Positions 6,983 through 13,441 of a stretch of DNA of 15,037 bases are shown here, in pieces. Position numbers and translations under genes: made by a program. Origin of the DNA: Thermoprotei archaeon (GTDB lineage: Archaea; Thermoproteota; Methanomethylicia; Nezhaarchaeales; WYZ-LMO8); the NCBI GenBank assembly GCA_003650865.1, contig QMSN01000006.1, positions 1 through 15,037 of the forward strand. The letters run 5' to 3'. The notes under the pieces are model-generated. The model saw nothing but the letters and a program-made list of their open reading frames with translations, had not been told where the DNA came from and ran no database searches. Every line of letters starts with the position of its first letter. Position 1 is the stretch's first letter.

Positions 6983-7909
6983 TCAGCCCATAGCCAGCTT
7001 TAAGGCAAAACTTGCGAGAGACCTCTTGGCCTCTAGGTCCCTCATAATCGTATTTGTAACCCCAACCTTTATACCCATCTCCTCTATGGCTGGAGCGTAG
7101 TTGCGGTCCACCTCGTCTATTACCATGGACTTCGCCAAGCCTTTATATATCTCAGCAACTCCTTTAGGTGAAACTTCGAAGCCCAGGGCAGCCATGAGCT
7201 TGTCCGCCGGCCCCTTAATGGTCTTCCCACCCACTATGGGGCTTATTGCGACAACCCTCTTGGCCTTCTCGACAGCCTCTCTAACACCCTGTACGGAGAG
7301 GATTGGGGTTATGCTCACAATTGGGTTACTTGGGGGTATTACGACGACATCAGCCTCCCTAATAGCCTCTAGAACCCCTGGAGCTGGCTTAGCCTTCTCG
7401 ATGCCCTTAAAGCCAACTCCCTCTACAACTCCTTGACAGGCCATCTTGACCATGTAGTCTTGGAAGTGAACCCACTCGCCCTCGACCTTCACTATGGTTG
7501 TGACCTTGTCGTCCGTCATTGGTATCACCTTGACCTCCACGTTGAAGGCTTTGCGCTCTGCCTCCGTGACTTGGCTCAGCTTGAAGCCCCTCCTCAACAT
7601 CATTGTCCTGAATATGTGAGTCGCTAAGTCCATGTCGCCGAGCTTAAACCATGTCTCTAAGCCGAACCTCTCCATAGCCCTAAGGCAATTAAAGGTGTCC
7701 CCCCTTAACCCCCAACCCTTGCTCTCATCGACTACGCCTGCAAGGGTGTATATCACTATGTCTATGTCTGGGGATATCATGAGGCCGTTGAGCTCCACGT
7801 CGTCGCCGGTGTTGACTATGGCCGTCACGCTCGAAGGCTCAACAACCTGTACAAGCCCCTGTAGGAACCTAGCTGCTCCAACACCACCGCAGAGGCACGT
7901 AACCCTCAT
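6983..7909 (-). CDS. cofD: 2-phospho-L-lactate transferase (CofD), coenzyme F420 biosynthesis
   Basis: This 308-residue protein should transfer a phospholactyl-type group onto the deazaflavin FO, making the F420-0 precursor. Family signatures are GGVGAARFLQGL (8-19) at the nucleotide site, IVNTGDDVELNG (31-42), the D-I-D-I-V-Y-T-L-A-G segment (48-58), KLGDMDLATHI (89-99), PPSNPIVSI (192-200) and ISPIVGGKTIKGPADKLM (222-239). The length is typical. The start is ATG 7907-7909, one base after the pgi stop. Its presence indicates an F420-using organism. Whether the donor is phospholactate, phosphoenolpyruvate or phosphoglycerate is not visible. No other F420 gene (cofC, cofE, cofG, cofH) lies in the window. 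Confidence 0.93.
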   Translation of the reverse strand: MRVTCLCGGVGAARFLQGLVQVVEPSSVTAIVNTGDDVELNGLMISPDIDIVIYTLAGVVDESKGWGLRGDTFNCLRAMERFGLETWFKLGDMDLATHIFRTMMLRRGFKLSQVTEAERKAFNVEVKVIPMTDDKVTTIVKVEGEWVHFQDYMVKMACQGVVEGVGFKGIEKAKPAPGVLEAIREADVVVIPPSNPIVSITPILSVQGVREAVEKAKRVVAISPIVGGKTIKGPADKLMAALGFEVSPKGVAEIYKGLAKSMVIDEVDRNYAPAIEEMGIKVGVTNTIMRDLEAKRSLASFALKLAMG

Positions 7910-7910
7910 G

Positions 7911-8675
7911 TTACCAGACCCTTGGAGTGAGAAGTGGGTTATTCAGGAACCTGTAGGCGAGGGGGTTTTTCAAGAAGGACGTGTAGAGGTCTCCACCAGC
8001 TGCTCCGGGCAAATTCCTTAAGGGCTTCTCCTCCCTGTAGCGGGGGGTCTCGCCGTACTCCTCATTTGCGAGGAGCCTCCCATCAGCCAGCTCGTAGAGA
8101 GCTGCACCTCTCTTGGCCTTGTAGGGCTCGTAGATGGACTTAAAGGTGGAGGAGACGAGGTTAGCCATTACGAGGATCTTGCTCGAGGGGTTCACCGTGA
8201 CGTGGCCGTAGTTGGGAGGTATGAGCACCTTATCCCCCTCCCTAGCCCTCACGACTACTATGTCCTTAATGGCTCCGCGCTCCTCCCTCTGAAGTATGTA
8301 GTGAGCCTCGCCAACTAGAACCTCGTAGACCTCTGGGTATGATAGGTCTCCGTAGGGTGTAGGGTGGTAGTGGCCGAAGGTCTTCACGAACTCCTCGCCG
8401 AGCACTCGAGGAGGTATCACTGTGATGTCATACCTCAAGCATAAGCACTTAAATAGCTGCTCGTCCACAGCCCTCGAGACCGACCTAAACATGAAGTAAG
8501 CTGGCTCGCTCTGCAAGCTCTCATCTACGCTGCTAGCCAAGACAGGCTTTAAGTCGCCTACAAGCCTAGTGGAGGGCTTAAAAACCCTTCCATCAACTCT
8601 GAGCTCCTGGAGGTCGTCGCTGAGCTCTATTGAGGCAACCTCAACCGGGAGCTTCAACGCCAACCCCCTTGCCAA
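7911..8675 (-). CDS. pgiA: Cupin-type phosphoglucose isomerase (archaeal cPGI), extended form
   Basis: This 254-residue protein carries the archaeal metal-dependent glucose-6-phosphate isomerase cupin. TFGHYHP (99-105) supplies His102 and His104, PEVYEVL (114-120) supplies Glu115, and IPPNYGHVTVNP (152-163) supplies His158; these correspond to the metal ligands of the Pyrococcus enzyme. The spacing between the second His and the Glu is 11 residues, longer than I recall for Pyrococcus. The protein is longer than the about 190-residue Pyrococcus enzyme, mainly through the C-terminal tail after residue 190. It interconverts glucose-6-P and fructose-6-P for gluconeogenesis or glycolysis. The start is TTG 8673-8675; TTG at 8655-8657, with GGGGG just upstream, is an alternative that would shorten it by six residues. 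It is the first gene of a tight operon with cofD. Confidence 0.88.
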   Translation of the reverse strand: MARGLALKLPVEVASIELSDDLQELRVDGRVFKPSTRLVGDLKPVLASSVDESLQSEPAYFMFRSVSRAVDEQLFKCLCLRYDITVIPPRVLGEEFVKTFGHYHPTPYGDLSYPEVYEVLVGEAHYILQREERGAIKDIVVVRAREGDKVLIPPNYGHVTVNPSSKILVMANLVSSTFKSIYEPYKAKRGAALYELADGRLLANEEYGETPRYREEKPLRNLPGAAGGDLYTSFLKNPLAYRFLNNPLLTPRVW

Positions 8676-8742
8676 TTAATCATTAAGGTCATGGAGAGTG
8701 ATAAGCTAATCGGTCGAGTGTAAAAGAAATCTTGTTCTTAAC

Positions 8743-8755
8743 GCTTAATTAAGGT
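8743..8755 (+). promoter_or_regulatory. TATA box for the alcohol dehydrogenase gene
   Basis: GCTTAATTAAGG, preceded by the purine- and A-rich stretch TAAAAGAAAT (8721-8730), resembles an archaeal TATA region. Its centre (about 8749) lies about 30 bases before GTG 8781, so the leader should be only a few bases. The rest of the 105-base divergent region (8676-8780) contains a weaker TTATC box on the minus strand near 8700-8709 that could serve pgi. Confidence 0.5.
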
Positions 8756-8780
8756 TGAAGAGCATAACTCAGGCTGGAGT

Positions 8781-9995
8781 GTGCCTGTCTTGCCGAGGCA
8801 CGAAGCATATAGAGTCTACTCGATAAGGGCTCCTCCCCAAGTTGTCTTGGGGTGTGGAGCTGTAGAGAGAGTTGGAGGCTTAGCTAAGCTATTCGGTGAG
8901 AGAGCCCTTGTTGTAACTGGCCGTGGAGCTGTTGAGTCCAAGAGAGTTGACAGAGTTCTGAAGCCCTTGGAGGAGGCTGGGGTTCAAGTGGAGGTTTACG
9001 GTGAGGTGGAGCCCGAGCCCGACATGAGCTTGGCTGAGCGCGTGGCTGAGCACGCTCGTAGGCTCGCTGAGTCCAGGGGGCTCGACGTCGTCGTGGGCTT
9101 CGGTGGGGGCAGCAGCTTGGACATGGCTAAGATAGCCTCCATAGCTCCACTCAATAGGGATCCTGTGAGGAGCTACGTGGGCGTTGATAAAGTTCCGAGG
9201 AAGGGGTTGCCCTTGATACTCATACCCACGACGGCTGGAAGTGGAAGTGAGGTCTCGAGAGTAGCTGTCGTGGTCTCCGAGGAGGATGAGGTGAAGGTTG
9301 GAGTGGTGAGCGACAACGTGGTGGCCGACGTGGCCATAGTGGACCCTGAGCTCACGGTGACCATGAACCCCAGGCTGACGGCATCAACTGGAGTCGACGC
9401 CCTCTCCCACGCCATTGAGGCTTACATGTCCTTGGGGGCTAACAGCTACACAGACCCACTAGCCCTAGAGGCTGTGAGCTTGATATCTTGGGGTTTGAGG
9501 AGAGCCTATGCCGACGGAGAGGACTTAGAGGCTAGAGCCGCCATGAGCGAAGCGGCGCTACTAGCTGGGCTCGCCTTCAGCAACGCTGGCAACTGTGCTG
9601 GTCACGCTGCCGCCTACGCCTTCGCCGTCAAGTACAGAGTTCCGCATGGGATCTCTTGTGGAATAGCCTTGCCCTACATCATGAAGTTCAACTCGCTTGC
9701 TGTGCCGGAGAGGCTGGCTGACATAGCTGTCGCCATGGGAGTTGAGGTGAGTGGGCTAAGCGTTAGAGAAGCTGCTCAGCTAGCTGTAGCTGAGGTATAT
9801 GACCTCCTACTAGACTTAAACCTCCCCACAACCCTTGAGGACGTAGGTGTGCCTGAGGAGGACATAATGTCCTTGGCGAGCAACATGCTCAAGAGCAGGA
9901 GGATGCTCGACGTAAACCCGAGGAAGGTGGGGGTTGAGGAGGCTAGGAGGATATTTGAGGCCATGTGGCACGGCGACGTAGAGTCCAAGCTCTAA
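8781..9995 (+). CDS. Iron-containing (group III) alcohol dehydrogenase
   Basis: This 404-residue protein is a metal-dependent NAD(P)-linked alcohol dehydrogenase of the FucO/AdhB type. The N-terminal nucleotide domain has VVVGFGGGSSLDMAK (103-117), with the GGGS pyrophosphate loop, and IPTTAGSGSEVS (148-159). The predicted metal ligands are Asp206 and His210 (STGVDALSHAIE), His275 (NCAGHAAAYA) and His289 (VPHGISCG), all present. The natural substrate could be an alcohol, aldehyde or lactaldehyde; sequence alone does not decide. The start is GTG 8781; TTG 8790 is an alternative with GGAG about 11 bases upstream. It is divergent from the pgi-cofD operon and followed at 58 bases by a small gene with its own TATA-like box. 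Confidence 0.9.
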   Translation: MPVLPRHEAYRVYSIRAPPQVVLGCGAVERVGGLAKLFGERALVVTGRGAVESKRVDRVLKPLEEAGVQVEVYGEVEPEPDMSLAERVAEHARRLAESRGLDVVVGFGGGSSLDMAKIASIAPLNRDPVRSYVGVDKVPRKGLPLILIPTTAGSGSEVSRVAVVVSEEDEVKVGVVSDNVVADVAIVDPELTVTMNPRLTASTGVDALSHAIEAYMSLGANSYTDPLALEAVSLISWGLRRAYADGEDLEARAAMSEAALLAGLAFSNAGNCAGHAAAYAFAVKYRVPHGISCGIALPYIMKFNSLAVPERLADIAVAMGVEVSGLSVREAAQLAVAEVYDLLLDLNLPTTLEDVGVPEEDIMSLASNMLKSRRMLDVNPRKVGVEEARRIFEAMWHGDVESKL

Positions 9996-10020
9996 GCTTG
10001 TGCGCTCGCCAAGCTGCTCA

Positions 10021-10028
10021 AGGTTAAT
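10021..10028 (+). promoter_or_regulatory. TATA-like element before the RHAxxRxxER protein
   Basis: GGTTAATC is centred near 10025, about 28 bases before GTG 10054. This fits a leaderless start at that GTG. The match to consensus is moderate. Confidence 0.35.
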
Positions 10029-10053
10029 CTAGCAGCTGCATTAGTGCTACGCT

Positions 10054-10458
10054 GTGAGCGAGGAGTGCTCTGACTACGTCGACTGCAGGCAGGTGCTGAA
10101 GAGGATTATGGAGAGGGGCGTCGTTAAGGTTTACGTGACCCGCCACGCCGTGCATAGGCTAATCGAGAGGTGTAGCAGTAGGGTTAAGAAGATTAGTGAC
10201 GTCGTCGCAGCAGACATAGTTAGAAACGTCGTGAGAGATGGCTTTTACAAGGCGTCAACTCAGAAGATCTACATCTGGACGTCAAGCTACCTACTCGTGT
10301 GCACAGTGGATAGGGCTCTGCAGGGGGTTGTCGTCAAGACTGTCATGACGAAGCAGGACGTCAGGGACGAGGTTAGGGAGAGGCTTAAGAGGGGCTTAAG
10401 AGCTCGCTGGAGCAGAATAGTGGTGGAGCTAACCCAAGCTCGAAGTGTAAGCCACTAA
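10054..10458 (+). CDS. Small RHAxxRxxER protein, DUF4258-like, function unknown
   Basis: This 134-residue protein has an N-terminal VTRHAVHRLIERC motif (28-40). It is followed by a helix (ISDVVAADIVRNVVRDG, 47-63) and beta strands (KIYIWTSSYLLVCTVD, 71-86; GVVVKTVMTK, 91-100). The order of RHAxxRxxER, helix, then paired strands resembles DUF4258 and related RelE/BrnT-like small proteins, some of which are toxins. The C-terminal third (101-134) is basic and helical (VRERLKRGLRARWSR) and could bind nucleic acid. No antitoxin-like gene adjoins it; the next gene is a membrane protease. GTG 10054 is the first start and fits the TATA-like box upstream. The family assignment is an inference from pattern only. 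Confidence 0.65.
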   Translation: MSEECSDYVDCRQVLKRIMERGVVKVYVTRHAVHRLIERCSSRVKKISDVVAADIVRNVVRDGFYKASTQKIYIWTSSYLLVCTVDRALQGVVVKTVMTKQDVRDEVRERLKRGLRARWSRIVVELTQARSVSH

Positions 10459-10474
10459 GCTAAGTTTAACTGAG

Positions 10475-11143
10475 GTGGCCGAGTCAAGAGTAGTGTCTCT
10501 AAGATATGGGTGGGCTTACATGAGGTATGGGAGGTACTACGGCTTCACTCTAAGAGAGGTACTAGAGCTCGCCGTATCGTGGATCGTGATAAGCTTCTGC
10601 TTCTCAGCTTACTACCTGCACTCAGGCTTCTTCAGCCTCATGTTCTCAGCGAGCCTCATAGGCGTGGGCTTAGGCTTCGTCCTCCACGAGCTCATGCACA
10701 GATTTACAGCTCAAAGGTTTGGGTGCCTAGCCGAGTACAGGATGTGGGTTTGGGGGTTAATGCTGGCGCTCATAATGGCCTTAGCCTCAGGTGGAAGGGT
10801 CATATTTGCAGCTCCAGGAGCTGTCTACATAACGCCATTCGCGATCTCGACCTCGATATCGGTCAAGCAGGTCGAGAGGGTCTACGGGGTGATATCGTTG
10901 GCAGGCCCTGGAGCCAACATAATGCTGGCGGCGCTATTCTACGGGCTCATGCACGTGAACATGGGCTTCTACCTCTACGTAACAGCCAGCATGGGCTTCA
11001 CAGCAAACCTGTGGCTAGCCGCCTTCAACTTAATTCCAGTACCTCCATTAGACGGCTACAAGGTGTTTAAGTGGAGTCCGCTTGTATGGAGCGCATTCAC
11101 CATACCCGTGTGGGCCCTACTAGTGCTAACTCAAGTGCTGTAA
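10475..11143 (+). CDS. M50-family-like membrane metalloprotease (site-2-protease type)
   Basis: This 222-residue integral membrane protein has several hydrophobic segments (about 30-47, 52-70, 91-104, 108-122, 138-160, 163-188, 203-221). HELMH (71-75) is the zinc-binding HExxH at the end of a transmembrane helix. The second motif, NLIPVPPLDGYKVF (185-198), provides the third ligand, Asp193. Spacing and order match compact archaeal site-2 proteases, which cut substrates within the membrane. There is no PDZ or CBS domain. The GTG at 10475 is the annotated start; GTG 10493, with GAGGTGG upstream, is an alternative. A stop shortly upstream limits any extension. It lies 16 bases after the RHAxxRxxER gene and may be cotranscribed. 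The substrate is unknown. Confidence 0.85.
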   Translation: MAESRVVSLRYGWAYMRYGRYYGFTLREVLELAVSWIVISFCFSAYYLHSGFFSLMFSASLIGVGLGFVLHELMHRFTAQRFGCLAEYRMWVWGLMLALIMALASGGRVIFAAPGAVYITPFAISTSISVKQVERVYGVISLAGPGANIMLAALFYGLMHVNMGFYLYVTASMGFTANLWLAAFNLIPVPPLDGYKVFKWSPLVWSAFTIPVWALLVLTQVL

Positions 11144-11202
11144 GCTCGAGAGCCACTCGATAAGGAGAAAAGGGTGGTCGAGGAATTGTATCACGAGCCC
11201 TA

Positions 11203-11301
11203 ATGGTTAGAGTAGGCAGGATAAAGGCGAAGAGGGTTAGAGTAGGCAGGATAAAGGCGAAGGGTGTCTCTAGTGGCGGTAAGGCTGAAGCTAAGAGTTA
11301 A
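11203..11301 (+). CDS. Possible small basic ORF with a 10-residue tandem repeat
   Basis: ATG 11203 opens a 32-residue frame ending in TAA at 11299-11301. Its first 20 residues are two copies of a ten-residue unit (VRVGRIKAK preceded by Met, then by Arg). The repeat is the translation of the 28-base duplication at 11205-11262, and its period of 30 bases keeps this frame open, while the other two forward frames hit stops inside the unit. The product would be strongly basic. It overlaps the start of the aspartic-protease-like gene in another frame. There is no clear ribosome binding site or homology, so it may be an accident of the duplication. Confidence 0.25.
   Translation: MVRVGRIKAKRVRVGRIKAKGVSSGGKAEAKS
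11205..11262 (+). repeat. Perfect 28-base direct tandem repeat, two copies
   Basis: Bases 11205-11232 and 11235-11262 are identical (each begins GGTTAGAGTAGGCAGG), separated by two bases, giving a period of 30. The copies lie directly before the aspartic-protease-like gene, in the longest gene-free stretch of the window (11144-11263). Perfect identity points to a recent or maintained duplication. Two copies without spacers is not a CRISPR array. The remainder of the gap (11144-11204) shows nothing recognisable. Confidence 0.9.
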
Positions 11302-11683
11302 GGTTGGCGGGTTAGCTAGAGAAGTTGTAGCTCTACTCAACAGCGGCTACGAGGCCCCTTCACCTCAGCTGCTCATCCCTACATGGCTTGCGAGAGACCT
11401 AAACCTATGGCCACCTCAGGATGCGAGAGAGGACGTTTACGAGGCTGCTGGAGGACCCCTAAAGGTCTGGATACTACCCAAATCCGCTCGAGTCCAAGTG
11501 GTTGCTGACGTGGAGTCTAGGGAGGTTGACGTCGACGTCGTGATCTCAATGGCTGTCGACGAACCCCTCATATCAGATGCCTTAGCTGGAGCATTAGAGG
11601 TGGCAGTTGAGGACTTCGCTCGAGGGCTATGGAGGTTTAGGTGGGAGCCCAAGGATAAAGTGAGAGAGACTGAGAGGGCTTAG
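11264..11683 (+). CDS. Retropepsin-like (clan AA) fold protein with Asn at the catalytic Asp position
   Basis: This 139-residue protein has the shape of a single-lobe aspartic protease: a beta-rich N terminus (AVRLKLRVKVGG), ALLNSGYEAPSPQLLIP (23-39) where retropepsins carry DTG or DSG, a middle strand region (VWILPKSARVQVVADV), and DEPLISDALAGALEV (99-113) resembling the family's I-L-G-x-D-x-L segment. The expected Asp is Asn26, so ordinary acid protease activity is doubtful unless another residue stands in. I believe similar NSG-bearing proteins occur in other archaea, but I cannot check that here. The start is GTG 11264, fixed on the 5' side by an in-frame TAA at 11252. A duplicated 28-base unit lies immediately upstream. 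It converges on the radical SAM gene with a gap of 14 bases. Confidence 0.7.
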   Translation: MSLVAVRLKLRVKVGGLAREVVALLNSGYEAPSPQLLIPTWLARDLNLWPPQDAREDVYEAAGGPLKVWILPKSARVQVVADVESREVDVDVVISMAVDEPLISDALAGALEVAVEDFARGLWRFRWEPKDKVRETERA

Positions 11684-11697
11684 TGGTGGAGCTCAGC

Positions 11698-12600
11698 TCA
11701 CCCTAAGCCTCTAGGCCTAACTCTCACTGGGATTAAGTGGGTTGCGTCACACGTCGAGCTCGTCGTGAGCTCTGGGAAGCCCTCTCTACACGTTGAGAAG
11801 GTTAGGCCTCGGCTCTCCACGATCTCCTTGACCATCTTCATGAGCTGAAGCCTCAAGCTCTCCTTCATATACGTGGAGCCCCCTATCTTAACCCCCTCCT
11901 CGAGGTACAGCTGCCGCCAGTATGGCTCTTTGTCTGGGAAGGCTCTACACATCCTAGCGAAGTTGTCCGGCTTGGCCTTGTAGGTCGACGAGGAGATGTG
12001 CTTGACGCCAGCTCTAACAGCTTCGTCAACAAGCCTCTTTATGAGCTCTTCATCGTCGTTTAAGCCGGGTATTATGGGGTCTATCCTCAAGGCGCAGGGC
12101 ACTCCAGCCTCGCTTAAAGCCTTGAGGGCCTTAATCCTCTCCTTAGGCCTCGGCGCCTTAGGCTCAATTATGGAGGCAAGGGATTCGTCGAGAGTCGTAA
12201 TGGTAAAGCTAACCGCGCAGTTCCCCTTACTTATCAAGTCCACGTCTCTAGCCACTATGCTCGACTTCGTTATGATCATGACCTTGAAGCCCCTAGGCAG
12301 GAGCATCGACAAGCACCTCCTAGTGAGGCCTACTTCAAGCTCCATTGGCGGGTATGGGTCTGAGCTGTTCGCCATGGATATCGGCAGCTCCCTATCGATC
12401 TTAGCCAAGTCCCTTAGGAGCCTACGCTCTAAGTCCACTTTAGGCCTCGAGGTCGAGAAGCCCCTGATGTACGATGAGGCGTAGCAGTACAAGCAACTGT
12501 GGCTACAGCCAGTGTAAGGCGAGAAGCTATACTTAGCTGGACAGGTGCACAGCTTGCCCCTCCAAGGGTCAAACCTCGTTATTACACTCATATCCTCCAT
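11698..12600 (-). CDS. Radical SAM protein of the spore photoproduct lyase-like (SplB-related) group
   Basis: This 300-residue protein contains the radical SAM cluster motif CSHSCLYC (Cys32, Cys36, Cys39), which binds a 4Fe-4S cluster and S-adenosylmethionine. Preceding Cys18 and Cys20 (KLCTCPAKYSFSPYTGC) and later ISMANSSDPYPPMELEVGLTR and SFTITTLDE match the archaeal 'DNA repair photolyase / SPL family' group. Real spore photoproduct lyase is a spore-former enzyme. Archaeal relatives have no established reaction, so DNA repair is not claimed. The start is ATG 12598-12600, about 25 bases from a TATA box on the minus strand, which suggests a leaderless message. It is divergent from the DUF364 gene over a 43-base shared promoter region. 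Confidence 0.85.
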   Translation of the reverse strand: MEDMSVITRFDPWRGKLCTCPAKYSFSPYTGCSHSCLYCYASSYIRGFSTSRPKVDLERRLLRDLAKIDRELPISMANSSDPYPPMELEVGLTRRCLSMLLPRGFKVMIITKSSIVARDVDLISKGNCAVSFTITTLDESLASIIEPKAPRPKERIKALKALSEAGVPCALRIDPIIPGLNDDEELIKRLVDEAVRAGVKHISSSTYKAKPDNFARMCRAFPDKEPYWRQLYLEEGVKIGGSTYMKESLRLQLMKMVKEIVESRGLTFSTCREGFPELTTSSTCDATHLIPVRVRPRGLG

Positions 12601-12643
12601 AAATTAAGCGTGGAGTGAAGATTTATTTTCAGCGAGGGGGAGC
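12601..12643. promoter_or_regulatory. Compact divergent promoter region with interleaved TATA boxes
   Basis: ATTTATTTT at 12621-12629 reads AAAATAAAT on the minus strand, centred 25 bases from the radical SAM gene's ATG. AAATTAAG at 12601-12608 is a plus-strand TATA candidate about 26 bases before position 12630. GAGGGGGAG at 12634-12642 is the likely ribosome binding site for TTG 12644. Each element sits between the other gene's TATA box and start, so the two promoters probably interfere. Confidence 0.5.
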
Positions 12644-13426
12644 TTGAAGTGGCGTTACGCGGTGGTTGGCTTGAAGAGGCCTAGCTACAGGGTCTTCTTA
12701 GACGAGGCCTCTAGGAGGGCTAGAGCTCTGGGAGTTGAAGACGAGTACGCGAACGTCAGAGTGTTGGGAGCTGACTACGCCTCATTCTCATCTAGGGACT
12801 ACGCGCTCATGAAGGGCAAGGAGATCATAGTCGACTGCGAGGTCAGGGGTTTTCATGGACAAGCGTTCACGGACACGCCATCCCAGATGAGGTGTAAGGT
12901 TAGAGAGCTACTACAAGTCGACGTTGAGGGGTCTAGGGGTAGAGCCCTCCTATTCTCCTGTCTAAACTGTTTGATGGCGCTGAGCGGAGAGATCTGCGGC
13001 ACAGTCCACTGCCGCAGGGACGCACCTGAAAGGTGTGGTGAGATGCTAGCTGACGAAATCGAGAGGAGGTTTGGGCTAGACGTTAAAATAGCTCACATAG
13101 GCTTTCAGCCGGGCCACGTGAAGGCCACTTCATCTAGGTTTAAGGAGGTCCTCGTGACGGACCTAAACCCGGAGAACATAGGGAAAGTCAAGTTTGGAGT
13201 TAAGATATTGAGTGGCGACGAGAACCCGAGGGCCATAGAGTGGGCAGACGTGGCCTGCATAACGGGCAGCGCCATAGTCAACGGCACCCTCTTCGACCTA
13301 CTCGAGCTCTGCGAGGAGAAGGGCACTTATCCACTAGTATACGGAGTAACGGTTAAAGGGGCTGCCAAGATAATGGGGTTGCCAGTCTTCTGTCCATTGA
13401 GTTGTGACTCCATAGAGGAGGGATGA
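12644..13426 (+). CDS. DUF364 (putative heavy-metal chelation domain) protein, cysteine-rich
   Basis: This 260-residue protein carries a C-terminal Rossmann-like DUF364 domain. Its signatures are HIGFQPGHVKATSSRF (151-166), VTDLNPENIGKVKFGV (171-186), CITGSAIVNGTLFDLLELC (205-223) and YGVTVKGAAKIMGLPVFCP (233-251). The N-terminal half is the usual less conserved part. It has eleven cysteines, including a cluster SCLNC (Cys106, Cys109), Cys118, HC (Cys123) and Cys131, plus Cys205, Cys223, Cys250 and Cys254. The domain name comes from structural and genomic hints in databases; the biochemical role is unproven. The start is TTG 12644 with GAGGGG upstream. An unrecognised CxxCxC protein follows within 16 bases, and the Mrp gene comes after that. 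Confidence 0.8.
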   Translation: MKWRYAVVGLKRPSYRVFLDEASRRARALGVEDEYANVRVLGADYASFSSRDYALMKGKEIIVDCEVRGFHGQAFTDTPSQMRCKVRELLQVDVEGSRGRALLFSCLNCLMALSGEICGTVHCRRDAPERCGEMLADEIERRFGLDVKIAHIGFQPGHVKATSSRFKEVLVTDLNPENIGKVKFGVKILSGDENPRAIEWADVACITGSAIVNGTLFDLLELCEEKGTYPLVYGVTVKGAAKIMGLPVFCPLSCDSIEEG

Positions 13427-13441
13427 GGCATTAAGCTAACC

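Noticed and set aside
7632..8021. A 129-codon plus-strand frame across the cofD-pgi junction
   Set aside because: It spans the junction of two well-supported minus-strand genes, and its composition is that of an antisense shadow.
10054..10458. A toxin-antitoxin system
   Set aside because: Only one small toxin-like pattern is visible and no antitoxin-type partner adjoins it.
10510..11070. A 186-codon open frame overlapping the M50 protease gene
   Set aside because: It is in another frame of the same strand, lacks any motif, and the overlapping frame has HELMH, PLDG and clear membrane segments.
11205..11262. The 28-base direct repeat as a CRISPR array
   Set aside because: Only two copies are present, separated by two bases with no spacers, and no cas genes are nearby.
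11996..12484. A 162-codon plus-strand frame inside the radical SAM gene
   Set aside because: It is antisense to a gene with an intact CxxxCxxC motif and full-length family match, and its serine/leucine-rich composition is typical of a shadow frame.
11698..12600. Calling the radical SAM protein a spore photoproduct lyase for DNA repair
   Set aside because: Only group-level similarity is visible; archaea do not form spores and the reaction of these relatives is not established.
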